Source: an uncultured Acidimicrobiaceae bacterium
GTDB lineage: Bacteria; Actinomycetota; Acidimicrobiia; Acidimicrobiales; Ilumatobacteraceae
DNA: 15,966 nt
Direction: 5' to 3'
NCBI GenBank assembly: GCA_903919215.1
Contig: CAIXHI010000241.1
Span: 1-15,966, forward strand
Shown here: piece after piece, positions 1-7,576 of the stretch
Numbering within the stretch: the stretch's first letter is position 1
Layout: each line of letters begins with the position of its first letter
Position numbers and translations under genes: made by a program
Notes under the pieces: generated by a model
Database searches by the model: none
What the model saw: the letters and a program-made list of their open reading frames with translations, nothing else
What the model was told of the DNA's origin: nothing

Positions 1-1
1 C

Positions 2-649
2 CTGGCCGGTGTGTTCACTCACCTCGCCGCCGCCGACGAGCCAGCCAATCCGTTCACCACACTGCAACTCGATCGCTTCGACGAGGCGTTGACCGCGCTC
101 CGCAACGCCGGGTACCACCCGCCGTTGGTGCACGCGGCCAACTCGTCGGGAGCGTTGGCCCATCCGCGAGCGCGCTACGACATGGTGCGTGTCGGTATCG
201 CGATCTACGGCATCTCGCCCGGTGCCGGTGTCGACCATCTCTGCCGCTCGTTGCGGCCCGCGTTGTCGTTGAAAGCGCGCGTCAGCCACGTGAAGCGGGT
301 CGCTGCCGGTGAGGCCATCTCCTACGGTCTGCGGCACACATTCCTTCGTGACTCCACCGTGGCCACACTGCCGATCGGATATGCCGACGGGGTGCCCCGC
401 CGCCTGCATTCCGTGGAGGGCACGGTGCTGCTGGGTGGCATCCACCGGCCGATCGTGGGGGCGGTGACGATGGATCAGTTGATGGTCGATTGTGGTGACG
501 ATGTCGTGGCCGTGGGTGATGAGGCGGTACTCATCGGCACCCAGGGTGCCCAGACCATCACCGCTGCGGACTGGGCGGCGCGACTCGACACGATCGCCTA
601 CGAGATCGTGTGCGGTCTGTCGGCGCGCATCGATCGCCGCCCCGTATGA
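2..649 (+). CDS. alr: alanine racemase, C-terminal part (5' end outside window)
   Basis: This is the 3' part of a fold-type III PLP alanine racemase, which interconverts L- and D-alanine for peptidoglycan. The reading frame is open from base 2, so the gene enters from the left and its N-terminal PLP-lysine motif is not visible. The family motifs seen are THLAAADEP, the RVGIAIYG segment that closes the barrel, ISYG with the catalytic tyrosine (codon 323-325), PIGYADG and TMDQLMVD. The residue before the V-T-M-D-Q motif is Ala (GAVTMDQ), where many homologues have Arg; this position varies in the family. The stop is 27 nt before tsaE. The alr/t6A-gene neighbourhood is common in Actinobacteria, so co-transcription from upstream is likely. 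Confidence 0.95.
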   Translation: MAGVFTHLAAADEPANPFTTLQLDRFDEALTALRNAGYHPPLVHAANSSGALAHPRARYDMVRVGIAIYGISPGAGVDHLCRSLRPALSLKARVSHVKRVAAGEAISYGLRHTFLRDSTVATLPIGYADGVPRRLHSVEGTVLLGGIHRPIVGAVTMDQLMVDCGDDVVAVGDEAVLIGTQGAQTITAADWAARLDTIAYEIVCGLSARIDRRPV

Positions 650-660
650 CCCTATGCCTC

Positions 661-666
661 TAGCAT
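661..666 (+). promoter_or_regulatory. candidate -10 element (TAGCAT) ahead of tsaE
   Basis: TAGCAT fits the TANNNT pattern and lies 10 nt upstream of the tsaE ATG, inside the short alr-tsaE gap. No convincing -35 is visible. It would allow tsaE to be transcribed nearly leaderless, in addition to readthrough from alr. This is an inference from pattern only. Confidence 0.3.
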
Positions 667-676
667 TGACCTGGTC

Positions 677-1165
677 ATGCTGCACCTCCGCGCCTCGACG
701 CTCGCCGACACGAATGCCATTGCTGCGGCGCTGGCCGAGTTGTCGCGCACGGGCGATCTGATCGTGCTCGCTGGCGAGATGGGGGCCGGCAAGACGGCCT
801 TCGCCAAAGCATTCGGCGCAGCACTCGGGGTCACCGAACCGATCACATCGCCGACGTACACGTTGGTGCACAGTTACGACGCCGGTCGCATCACGTTGCA
901 CCACGCCGACGTGTATCGCCTGTCCACTCACCACGAGGTGGCCGACCTGGCATTGAACGAGTTGGTCGAGAGTGACGGAATCGTGCTCGTCGAATGGGGC
1001 GACGTCGTCGGGCGTTCGCTCGGCGACCATCTGGTAGTGCGCCTCGAGCAGGGCGCCACTGATGAACCCGACGACGTGCGCTTGATCACACTCGATGCGA
1101 CCGGTCGCGCGTGGGCCGTTCGCTGGGAGCGCATCGAGGCAGCAGTGACGAGGTTCGCATGTTGA
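677..1165 (+). CDS. tsaE: TsaE, ATPase of tRNA t6A37 synthesis
   Basis: TsaE is the small P-loop ATPase that works with TsaB-TsaD to put threonylcarbamoyl on A37 of ANN-decoding tRNAs. The 162-aa length is normal for the family. The Walker A motif GEMGAGKT lies at residues 33-40. It is followed by SPTYTLVHSY, the HHADVYRL segment (family HxDLYRL) and the Walker-B-like IVLVEWGD stretch. The ATG at 677 is chosen because the protein begins directly with the family N-terminus. There is no strong Shine-Dalgarno, but a TANNNT box lies just upstream. The last codons overlap the tsaB start by 7 nt, indicating one operon with translational coupling. Confidence 0.95.
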   Translation: MLHLRASTLADTNAIAAALAELSRTGDLIVLAGEMGAGKTAFAKAFGAALGVTEPITSPTYTLVHSYDAGRITLHHADVYRLSTHHEVADLALNELVESDGIVLVEWGDVVGRSLGDHLVVRLEQGATDEPDDVRLITLDATGRAWAVRWERIEAAVTRFAC

Positions 1166-1860
1166 TCCTGGGGATCGAGACTGCAACACAGCAGGTCAGC
1201 GTGGCCATCGGCGGCCACGAGGGTGTGCTCGCGATGTTCGAGGTGTCACGTGGCCGCCGCCACGCCGAGACGCTCGTGCCGGCCATCGAGTTCGTCTGCC
1301 GCCAGGCCGATGTCCAGATCGCCGAGTTCGGCGCGATCGCCGTCGATATCGGGCCCGGACTGTTCACCGGGATGCGCGTCGGCTTGGCCGCCGGCAAGGC
1401 GATGGCCCAAGCCTTGCGCGTGCCGATGATCGGCATCAGTTCGCTCGACCTGCTGTCATTCCCGCTGCGCCATGCCGACCGCACGATCGCCGCCGTCATC
1501 GATGCCCGCAAGGGTGAAGTGTTCTACGCCTTCTACCGGCCTGTACCCGGTGGTGTCCAACGGGTCACGGAGCCGTGTGTCGGCTCGGTCGACGATCTCG
1601 TTGCCGACCTGATTGCCCGCGGCCAGAACGTGGTGTGCGTGGGCGATGGCGCGCTGCGGTACCGAGACGACATCGCCTCTGGTGTGAACTGCGACTTCGC
1701 CGAACAGTTCGTCTCGTACCCGTCGGCAGCTCCGCTGGTGCAGTTGGCGCACGCTCGGGCGTTGCGCGAGGACTGGGTGAACCCGTGGGAGATCCAGCCG
1801 ATGTACCTGCGGGCACCCGACGCGCAGATCAACTGGTCGACGCGGGAGGGCTCGGCATGA
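1159..1860 (+). CDS. tsaB: TsaB, t6A complex scaffold protein
   Basis: TsaB is the ASKHA-fold partner of TsaD in the bacterial t6A complex. The protein starts MLILGIETATQQ, the usual phosphate-1-like loop. It contains the diagnostic DIGPGLFTGMRVGLAAGKAMAQAL block (split here as DIGPGLFTGMR and VGLAAGKAMAQAL) and DARKGEVFYAFY. The 233-aa length is typical. A longer reading from an upstream ATG at 1111 is possible in frame, but the ATG at 1159 overlaps the tsaE stop and matches the family N-terminus, so it is preferred. The stop overlaps the rimI ATG as ATGA. Confidence 0.95.
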   Translation: MLILGIETATQQVSVAIGGHEGVLAMFEVSRGRRHAETLVPAIEFVCRQADVQIAEFGAIAVDIGPGLFTGMRVGLAAGKAMAQALRVPMIGISSLDLLSFPLRHADRTIAAVIDARKGEVFYAFYRPVPGGVQRVTEPCVGSVDDLVADLIARGQNVVCVGDGALRYRDDIASGVNCDFAEQFVSYPSAAPLVQLAHARALREDWVNPWEIQPMYLRAPDAQINWSTREGSA

Positions 1861-2399
1861 GCGTGCTCGCCAAGTTGCTGGGGCGTCAGTCGTTCGAGCG
1901 CATCGTGGTCGAACCGCTGCGCCGTCGTCACGTGGCTGCGGTCCTGCCGATTGAGCATGCCTCGTACCCGGCGCCGTGGACGGCCGGTGTGTTCCAGAGC
2001 GAGATCGAACTCGCCCGGAGCGGCGAACGCCATTACCTCATCGCTCGCGATGGTGCCGAGATCGTCGGCTATGGCGGTCTCATGTTCGTCATCGACGATG
2101 CGCACGTCACCAACATCGCGGTGGCCCCCAGCCGGCAGCGTCAGGGCATTGCCACGCGGCTGCTGGCGGAGTTGGCATGGGTGGCCATTGCGCGGAACTG
2201 TCAGGCGCTCACACTGGAGGTGCGCGTCAGCAATGTGGCGGCGCAGGCGCTGTATCGCGAGTTCGGGTTCGCCCCCGCGGGTGTGCGCAAGAAGTACTAC
2301 GAAAGTGTGGAGGACGCCATCGTCATGTGGTGCAACGATCTCGCACTTCCCGCATACCGCCACCATCTGGCGGAACTGTGCCCCGAGGCCACGCGATGA
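1857..2399 (+). CDS. rimI: RimI-type GNAT N-acetyltransferase
   Basis: This is a GNAT acetyltransferase of the RimI group, classically acetylating the N-terminal alanine of ribosomal protein S18; the true substrate here is not shown by sequence. The core motif A is seen as VTNIAVAPSRQRQGIATRLL, with the acetyl-CoA loop QRQGIA at residues 94-99. It is followed by LEVRVSN and the YREFGF segment typical of RimI. At 180 aa it is longer than the E. coli protein (about 150 aa), through an N-terminal extension of about 20 residues and a C-terminal tail. The start is the ATG overlapping the tsaB stop by 4 nt. Placement between tsaB and tsaD is a widespread bacterial arrangement and is the main reason for the rimI call over a generic GNAT. 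Confidence 0.88.
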   Translation: MSVLAKLLGRQSFERIVVEPLRRRHVAAVLPIEHASYPAPWTAGVFQSEIELARSGERHYLIARDGAEIVGYGGLMFVIDDAHVTNIAVAPSRQRQGIATRLLAELAWVAIARNCQALTLEVRVSNVAAQALYREFGFAPAGVRKKYYESVEDAIVMWCNDLALPAYRHHLAELCPEATR

Positions 2400-3412
2400 T
2401 GGTCAACGACGCCACCCTCGTGCTCGGTATCGAGACGAGTTGCGACGAGACCGCCGCTGCACTGGTGATGGGCGGCTACGACGTCGTGTCCAGTGCGGTC
2501 AGCACACAGGTCGATCTCCACGCGCAGTTCGGTGGCGTGGTGCCCGAGATCGCCGGCCGTGCGCACCTCGATCTGCTGAACCCGATGATCGCCCGCGCAA
2601 TCGTCGAGGCTGGCGTCACCGACGACCGCATCGATGCCGTCGCCTGCACGGTCGGGCCGGGTCTCGTCGGAGCACTGCTCGTCGGCGTGTCCGCGGCGAA
2701 GGCGCTGGCGCTCACGTGGGACGTGCCGTTCATCGGTGTCAACCACATGGAGGCGCACCTGTACGCCGCCTTCCTGGAGGACCCGACGCTCGAGTTCCCA
2801 CTGGTCGTGATGCTGGTGTCGGGTGGGCACACGATGCTCATCGAGATGCAGGGCCACGGTCAGTACCGCCTGCTGGGTCAGACGATTGATGATGCGGCGG
2901 GCGAGGCCTTCGACAAGGTCGCGCGTTTCCTCGGGCTCGGTTATCCCGGTGGGCCGGCGATCGACCGTGAGGCCGTGGACGGCGACCCGGAAGCGATCAA
3001 GTTTCCGCGGGCGATGTTGCACGAGGGTCTCGACTTCAGCTTCAGCGGGTTGAAGACCTCGGTGATGAACTACGTGCGCAAGCACCCCGATGTGTCGGCG
3101 GCCGATGTCGCCGCGTCCTTCCAGGCCGCTGTGGTCGATGTGCTGGTGCAGAAGGCACAGCGCGCTGCGCGGCAGGTGGGTGCCCGAGGGTTGGTGCTGG
3201 GTGGCGGCGTCGCTGCCAACTCACTCCTGCGCGAGGAGTTCCTCTCCGCTTGTACGCAGTCCGGTATCCGCGGCTTCCTGCCCAGCCGGGCGATGTGTAC
3301 CGACAACGCAGCGATGATCGCCGCTGCCGGGTGGCACCGCTTGCAGTCCGACGGGCCTACCGGGCTCGACGCCGGTGCGTACCCGAACCTCCGTCTGTCG
3401 TTCAACCCGTGA
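2396..3412 (+). CDS. tsaD: TsaD, tRNA threonylcarbamoyl transferase subunit
   Basis: TsaD is the catalytic ASKHA protein that transfers threonylcarbamoyl from TC-AMP to tRNA A37. The 338-aa length is standard. Visible motifs are GIETSCDETAAA near the N-terminus, VGPGLVGALLVG, the metal-binding NHMEAHL (His117 and His121 counted from the first ATG), VSGGHT (142-146), GEAFDKVARFLGLGYPGGP, and the C-terminal CTDNAAMIAAAG with the metal-ligand aspartate. Two tandem ATG codons (2396 and 2399) are both in frame. The first overlaps the rimI stop as ATGA and is taken here; the alternative shortens the protein by one residue. It is the last gene of the tsaE-tsaB-rimI-tsaD chain. TsaC/Sua5, which makes TC-AMP, is not in this window. 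Confidence 0.97.
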   Translation: MMVNDATLVLGIETSCDETAAALVMGGYDVVSSAVSTQVDLHAQFGGVVPEIAGRAHLDLLNPMIARAIVEAGVTDDRIDAVACTVGPGLVGALLVGVSAAKALALTWDVPFIGVNHMEAHLYAAFLEDPTLEFPLVVMLVSGGHTMLIEMQGHGQYRLLGQTIDDAAGEAFDKVARFLGLGYPGGPAIDREAVDGDPEAIKFPRAMLHEGLDFSFSGLKTSVMNYVRKHPDVSAADVAASFQAAVVDVLVQKAQRAARQVGARGLVLGGGVAANSLLREEFLSACTQSGIRGFLPSRAMCTDNAAMIAAAGWHRLQSDGPTGLDAGAYPNLRLSFNP

Positions 3413-3422
3413 AGGGGCTTTC

Positions 3423-4517
3423 ATGAGTGCTCGTATCGACGCGTTCGTCGTTGCCGTACCCGGACTCGAGCCACTCGTGCTCGGCGAGGTGCAGAAGTTG
3501 GGTGTGCGTCCAGCGCGCCCCGTGCGTGGTGGTGTCGAGTGCACTGTTACCTGGCCGCAGTTGTGGGCCATCAACCTGCGATCGCGCTCCGCCACTCGCG
3601 TGGTGGTCCGCGTTGCTCGGTTCAAGGCCGACGGTTTCCACTCGTTCCAGAAGGGCCTCGCCGCGATTCCGTGGTCCGAGTGGCTCGCGCCGAACGCTGG
3701 GGTCCAAGTGTCGGTGACCTCCGACAAGGAGTCGAAGCTGTACCACACGGGTGCGGTGGAGGAGCGGGCGATGGAGACCCTCGCTCGGCCGCTCGGTGAG
3801 CAGGTCGTGCTCATCCGCATCCTGCACGACATCGTTACGATCAGCCTCGATGCATCCGGCGCGCCGTTGCATCACCGCGGCTGGCGTGGCCCGGCTGGGA
3901 AGGCGCCGCTGCGCGAGTCGTTGGGCGCGGCGCTCGTCACCGCCTCAGAGTGGGATGCCAAGACGCCGCTCGTCGATCCGTTCTGCGGTTCGGGCACGAT
4001 TGCGATCGAAGCTGCGCTGATCGCCCGGAGGATGGCGCCGGGTCGCAACCGTTCGTTCGCGTTCCAGCAGTGGCCGACGTTCGAGGACGACGCGTGGGCG
4101 CGAGTGCTGCGCGGCGCAGACGGTGATGTGGTGGAGAAGTGCCCGCCGATCATCGCTTCCGACCGGGACGCGGGCGCGATCGCAGCGACGATCGAGAACG
4201 CCGCTCGGGCCGGCGTGGGCGACAACATCGAAACCGCGGTGCGGGCTGTCAGCGATCTGGTGTTGCCGCCGCGCGCTGGCTGGATCGTGTGCAACCCGCC
4301 CTACGGTCAGCGTGTCGGTGGCGACGATATCCGTAACCTCTACGACCGCTTCGGCGCGGTGCTGCGCGAGAAGGCCGTCGGCTGGAACGTCGCCGTGCTT
4401 GGCTCCAGCGATACCCCCGTGGCCCGGCTGCACTTGCCACTTCGTCCGGCATTGTCGACGACGAACGGTGGCATCGAGGTCGTCCTGCACACCGGCCCCG
4501 TCCCGCCCGCCCCCTAA
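3423..4517 (+). CDS. THUMP-domain class I RNA guanine methyltransferase
   Basis: This is a predicted SAM-dependent RNA N2-guanine methyltransferase related to the N-terminal half of RlmL and to the Trm14/TrmN group. The N-terminal part (about 1-150) is a ferredoxin-like plus THUMP region, ending in the characteristic LHHRGWR and APLRESLGAAL segments. SAM motif I is DPFCGSGT at residues 185-192, and the catalytic N2-guanine signature NPPYG is at 291-295. At 364 aa it is only the single-domain form, without the second RlmK-like domain of E. coli RlmL. The ATG at 3423 has a purine-rich GAAGGGG just upstream and lies 10 nt after the tsaD stop. Whether the target is 23S rRNA or tRNA position 6 cannot be told from sequence. 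Confidence 0.88.
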   Translation: MSARIDAFVVAVPGLEPLVLGEVQKLGVRPARPVRGGVECTVTWPQLWAINLRSRSATRVVVRVARFKADGFHSFQKGLAAIPWSEWLAPNAGVQVSVTSDKESKLYHTGAVEERAMETLARPLGEQVVLIRILHDIVTISLDASGAPLHHRGWRGPAGKAPLRESLGAALVTASEWDAKTPLVDPFCGSGTIAIEAALIARRMAPGRNRSFAFQQWPTFEDDAWARVLRGADGDVVEKCPPIIASDRDAGAIAATIENAARAGVGDNIETAVRAVSDLVLPPRAGWIVCNPPYGQRVGGDDIRNLYDRFGAVLREKAVGWNVAVLGSSDTPVARLHLPLRPALSTTNGGIEVVLHTGPVPPAP

Positions 4518-4522
4518 CACCA

Positions 4523-4567
4523 CGTTTGAAGGGTTAACCGCACTGCGTGCGGTTAACCCTTCAAACG
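4523..4567. repeat. 45-bp hairpin repeat, copy 1 (perfect 21-bp stem)
   Basis: Two 21-nt arms (4523-4543 and 4547-4567) are exact reverse complements around a 3-nt loop TGC. Read as modules, the unit is CGTTTGAAG, GGTTAA, CCGCAC, loop, GTGCGG, TTAACC, CTTCAAACG. Each arm also contains the small palindrome GGTTAACC. It lies 5 nt after the methyltransferase stop, so it may act as a transcript 3' end or stabilising hairpin, although no T-tract follows. A second unit of identical length follows 18 nt later, which argues for a repeat family rather than a simple terminator. Confidence 0.9.
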
Positions 4568-4585
4568 CAATGGGCCCGGCCGCAG

Positions 4586-4630
4586 CGTTTGAAGCCCAAA
4601 CCGCACCGGGTGCGGCTGCGCCTTCAAACG
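4586..4630. repeat. 45-bp hairpin repeat, copy 2 (variable middle)
   Basis: This unit has the same 45-nt length and module order as copy 1: CGTTTGAAG, 6 nt (CCCAAA), CCGCAC, 3-nt loop CGG, GTGCGG, 6 nt (CTGCGC), CTTCAAACG. The outer 9-bp arms and inner 6-bp arms are identical to copy 1. The 6-nt middle blocks differ and no longer pair, giving a hairpin with an internal loop. One extra flanking G-C pair (4585 with 4631) extends the outer stem. It sits about 45 nt upstream of the dus start. Confidence 0.85.
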
Positions 4631-4675
4631 CGGAGTCGGGTGGGCGGAGGCGAGGGGAGGGTACCGTGGCGAGCC

Positions 4676-5806
4676 GTGAACTCGTTGAGGATCGGGCCGA
4701 TCGCCCCCGTTGCGCCAGTGGTGTTGGCGCCGATGGCCGGGGTCACGAACGCGCCGTTCCGCACGATGTGCCGGCAGTTCGCCCCCGGGCTGATCTACGT
4801 CAACGAGATGGTGATGGCGACGGCCGTCGTGCACGGCAACGCCAAGACCATGCGGATGATGACGTTCAGCGCCGACGAGCAGCCGCGCAGCCTGCAGGTG
4901 TACGGCAGCGACCCGGTGATGTTGGGTGAAGCCATCCGCATGCTGTGCGCCGAAGGGCGCGTCGACCACATCGACATGAACTTCGGTTGCCCGGCGGCGA
5001 AGGTGACGCGCAAGGGCGGTGGCGCGGCGGTGCCCGCCAAGCCGAACCTGCTGCGCGCCATCCTGCGCAGCGCAGTCGCAGCAGCCGCGCCCTACGGCGT
5101 GCCGATCACGATCAAGTTTCGCAAGGGTCTCTACGACTCGCTGCTCACGCACGTCACCACCGGTCGCATCGCCGCTGAGGAGGGTGTCGCCGCCATCGCG
5201 CTGCACGCCCGCACTGCCGAGCAGCACTATGCGGGCCTCGCCGACTGGGATGCCATCGCCGAGCTGAAGCAGGCCGTGCCCGAGATCCCGGTGCTGGGGA
5301 ACGGCGATATCTGGGAAGCGTCGGACGCGGTGCGGATGATGGAGCACACCGGCTGCGACGGTGTCGTCGTGGGCCGCGGCTGCCTCGGCCGCCCGTGGCT
5401 GTTCCGCGACCTGGTCGATGCCATGAGCGGCCGCCCCGTGCAACCTGCGCCTGCACTGGGTGAGGCCTGCCGAGTGATGGCCGAGCATGCTCGTCTGCTG
5501 GTGCCGCACTTGGGCGAAGATCTGGCGATGCGCGATTTCCGCAAGCACACCTCGTGGTACTTCACCGGCTACCCGGTGGGTGGCGAGATGCGTCGCCGGT
5601 TCAGCAACATCAGTTCGCTGATGGAACTGGAAGACCTGATCGCGACGCTCGACCCGACGATGCAGATCGTGGAGGGTGGCGAGCGCATTCGCCGCGGCCA
5701 CACGAACGGCCCCATCCGCGTCGCCCTGCCCGACGGCTACCTGCAGCACCTCGACGACCTCACCGTGCCGGACGATGCGGCAGAGATGGCGGTCAGCGGT
5801 GGCTGA
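4676..5806 (+). CDS. dus: tRNA-dihydrouridine synthase (DusB-like)
   Basis: This is an FMN/NADPH enzyme that reduces uridine in the tRNA D-arm. The TIM-barrel begins VVLAPMAGVTNAPFR. The active-site cysteine is in MNFGCPAAKV (Cys105 with the chosen start). ITIKFRKG carries the FMN-contacting lysine, and HARTAEQHYAGLADW, GNGDIW and VVVGRGCLGRPWLF are family FMN/phosphate-binding segments. A C-terminal helical domain with the DFRKHTSWY segment follows. It resembles actinobacterial DusB/Dus proteins; the exact uridine target is not inferable. The start is uncertain: GTG at 4676 is preferred, with a GGGGAGG tract ending about 15 nt upstream. TTG at 4685 is the alternative. An in-frame ATG further upstream would read through the hairpin repeats and is rejected. 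Confidence 0.93.
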   Translation: MNSLRIGPIAPVAPVVLAPMAGVTNAPFRTMCRQFAPGLIYVNEMVMATAVVHGNAKTMRMMTFSADEQPRSLQVYGSDPVMLGEAIRMLCAEGRVDHIDMNFGCPAAKVTRKGGGAAVPAKPNLLRAILRSAVAAAAPYGVPITIKFRKGLYDSLLTHVTTGRIAAEEGVAAIALHARTAEQHYAGLADWDAIAELKQAVPEIPVLGNGDIWEASDAVRMMEHTGCDGVVVGRGCLGRPWLFRDLVDAMSGRPVQPAPALGEACRVMAEHARLLVPHLGEDLAMRDFRKHTSWYFTGYPVGGEMRRRFSNISSLMELEDLIATLDPTMQIVEGGERIRRGHTNGPIRVALPDGYLQHLDDLTVPDDAAEMAVSGG

Positions 5807-6377
5807 AGAGACCAGCGTGACCCTGGCCAGCGGTTCGCCGCGCCGGCGCGAGTTGCTCGAACAACTCGGGCTGTCGTTGACGATTGTCTCGCCCGACGTC
5901 GACGAGACCCCGTTCGACCGTGAAGACCCGGTGGCCTACGTGCGCCGCCTGGCGATTGCTAAGGCGTTCGCCGTGGACGCCGCGCCCGACGCGCTCGTGA
6001 TCGCCGCCGACACCACTGTCGACCTCGGCGGCGAGATTCTGGCCAAGCCCGATGATGCCGCCCACGCGGCCGACATGCTGCGCCGTCTGTCGGCGCGTAC
6101 GCACCGGGTGCACACCGGTGTCGCCGTGCGCCTCGGCGACCGCTTCGCAGCCGAAGTGGTGACCAGCCTGGTCACGTTCGTGCCGCTCACCCCGGCGGTC
6201 ATCGAGTGGTACGTGGCCACCGGCGAGCCGATGGACAAGGCCGGCGCCTACGCCGTGCAGGGCGCCGGGGGAGTGTTCGTGCAACGCATCCGCGGCAGCG
6301 TCAGCAACGTGGTTGGTCTGCCCCTGCACGAGGTCGTCCGCCTCGCCGCCGAACTCGGCGTCACCTTGGTGGGCTAA
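5799..6377 (+). CDS. maf: Maf family nucleotide pyrophosphatase (YhdE-type)
   Basis: Maf proteins hydrolyse dTTP/UTP and modified pyrimidine triphosphates to monophosphates, a house-cleaning role that also touches cell division. The motifs are LASGSPRR (SGSPRR at 11-16), the catalytic ADTTVDL (Asp71), ILAKPDD (Lys83), THRVHTGVAV, and DKAGAYAVQGAGG with Gln154. The glutamine in Y-A-x-Q-G is the residue that marks the YhdE (dTTP/UTP) subgroup rather than YceF. The length is 192 aa. The GTG at 5799 overlaps the dus stop by 8 nt; a second in-frame GTG at 5817 would give a slightly shorter N-terminus. The TAA stop overlaps the stop of the convergent minus-strand gene. Confidence 0.93.
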   Translation: MAEETSVTLASGSPRRRELLEQLGLSLTIVSPDVDETPFDREDPVAYVRRLAIAKAFAVDAAPDALVIAADTTVDLGGEILAKPDDAAHAADMLRRLSARTHRVHTGVAVRLGDRFAAEVVTSLVTFVPLTPAVIEWYVATGEPMDKAGAYAVQGAGGVFVQRIRGSVSNVVGLPLHEVVRLAAELGVTLVG

Positions 6378-7501
6378 CCGCCGGCAACCGACGACAGTGG
6401 GTTCGGGGTGCGGGCCGCGACGTCCACCACGTCCCCCCATTCGGCAGCGGTCGCGGCGCGCACGGTCTCGGCCAGCGCCACGGTCGCGTCGATGGTGCCC
6501 GAGCTGCTGACCATGACGAGTCGCCCGTCCTCCTGCCACATCACGACTGAGTTGCTCGAGAAAGGGTCGGTGGATATCCGCACCGCATCGGCGGCGGCCA
6601 GACCGGTGACACCGTGCACGGTGCGCTCGACCCCACCGGGGAGCAGCAGTCGCAGCAGCCTGGGCACATCGCTGCCGGCGAAGGGGATCGAGCCCACCGT
6701 GACGATTCCATCCGCCGATCGGTAGGACCCGAACACCAGCCCGATCTGCGGGATCGACTGTTCGCCCGTGTTGGAGAGCAGGCTGTAGACCCTCGTCAGG
6801 TCGCGAGCGCCTACCACGGGCTGCATGCCGGCGAGTGCCCAGTCGTCGGAGATCGTCGGCGTACCATCGCGCAGCCCGACAGCATCGGCGAACCGCAGCG
6901 CCTCCTGCATCGTCAGGTGCTCAGCCACCACGTCGAACAACTGGCCGTCGATCGGGCCGAACTCGATGTCGATGCGAGATGGGGCCTGGATCCTGATCAC
7001 GGCAGGAACTCCCTGGACGGTGCCTGACTTACCGCTCGTGACCAGCGCGTCGTACGTGCGTGTGCTGAACATCGCGGATCGACCAGTCGACGACGCGCCC
7101 CGCACGAAGCCGATGCTGGCGTCGGCGTCGGCAAACACGTAGCCCGTGAAGTCGGACATCGTGTACGACCCCGGTTCATCAGGCGCGGGGGTGCCCGTGC
7201 CCGCCCCGACCAACGTGCCCGGCGGCGTGTCGAACACCCAGCGGCCGTCACCGGCGGACGCCACACCCGGAGCGGGAAACGACAGCGAGTGCGGGCCGCG
7301 GTGCCAAGGCTGCAGCCGCATACCCACGACTGTGGCGCCGCTCACCAGGGCCAACACCACCAGACCGACGACACTGCGCGACCCGCCCCGCAGCCGCGCC
7401 CGCCGCGGCCCATCGACCGGCAGCGACGATCCCGCGCCGAACACGGACGCGTCGGCGTCGATGATCTCGATCCATTCGGGGCCTGCCCCGCCGGTCGCCA
7501 T
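6374..7501 (-). CDS. hypothetical single-pass membrane protein
   Basis: I do not recognise a family for this 375-aa protein. Residues 1-42 are a charged, Pro/Arg-containing cytoplasmic tail. Residues about 43-61 (SVVGLVVLALVSGATVVGM) form one membrane helix, and the remaining 310 residues are a probably extracytoplasmic, cysteine-free region rich in Ser, Thr, Gly and Val. No catalytic motif is visible. The ATG at 7501 is preceded by GGGAG at a reasonable distance. The upstream region is shared with groES and contains a CIRCE operator 25 nt from the start, so co-regulation by HrcA is possible. The coding region converges with maf, and the two stop codons overlap in a 4-nt CTAA. Confidence 0.75.
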   Translation of the reverse strand: MATGGAGPEWIEIIDADASVFGAGSSLPVDGPRRARLRGGSRSVVGLVVLALVSGATVVGMRLQPWHRGPHSLSFPAPGVASAGDGRWVFDTPPGTLVGAGTGTPAPDEPGSYTMSDFTGYVFADADASIGFVRGASSTGRSAMFSTRTYDALVTSGKSGTVQGVPAVIRIQAPSRIDIEFGPIDGQLFDVVAEHLTMQEALRFADAVGLRDGTPTISDDWALAGMQPVVGARDLTRVYSLLSNTGEQSIPQIGLVFGSYRSADGIVTVGSIPFAGSDVPRLLRLLLPGGVERTVHGVTGLAAADAVRISTDPFSSNSVVMWQEDGRLVMVSSSGTIDATVALAETVRAATAAEWGDVVDVAARTPNPLSSVAGG

Positions 7502-7526
7502 CCCCGCAGTCTCCCACGATTCCCGG

Positions 7527-7553
7527 TTAGCACTCTCATGTCCCGGTTGCTAA
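7527..7553. promoter_or_regulatory. CIRCE operator 1 (HrcA site)
   Basis: The left arm TTAGCACTC (7527-7535) is a perfect match to the CIRCE consensus. After exactly 9 nt the right arm GGTTGCTAA (7545-7553) matches GAGTGCTAA at 7 of 9 positions. HrcA binds CIRCE and represses groESL until heat stress. The right arm covers the proposed -35 box, so occupancy should block polymerase. It also lies between groES and the divergent minus-strand gene. Confidence 0.85.
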
Positions 7554-7576
7554 CGGGGTCCGCGTGCGCGTAACCT
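7548..7576 (+). promoter_or_regulatory. groESL promoter (-35 TTGCTA, -10 TAACCT)
   Basis: TTGCTA at 7548-7553 and TAACCT at 7571-7576 are separated by 17 nt, the optimal spacing for a housekeeping sigma factor. The -35 lies within the right arm of CIRCE 1, and the -10 shares its last two bases with the left arm of CIRCE 2. The predicted transcription start falls near 7583, leaving a 5' leader of about 75 nt before groES. Confidence 0.65.

Noticed and set aside
4547..4675. Extension of the dus coding region upstream through the hairpin repeats
   Set aside because: The frame is open by chance, but those residues have no similarity to Dus proteins, whose conserved N-terminus begins just after the GTG at 4676.
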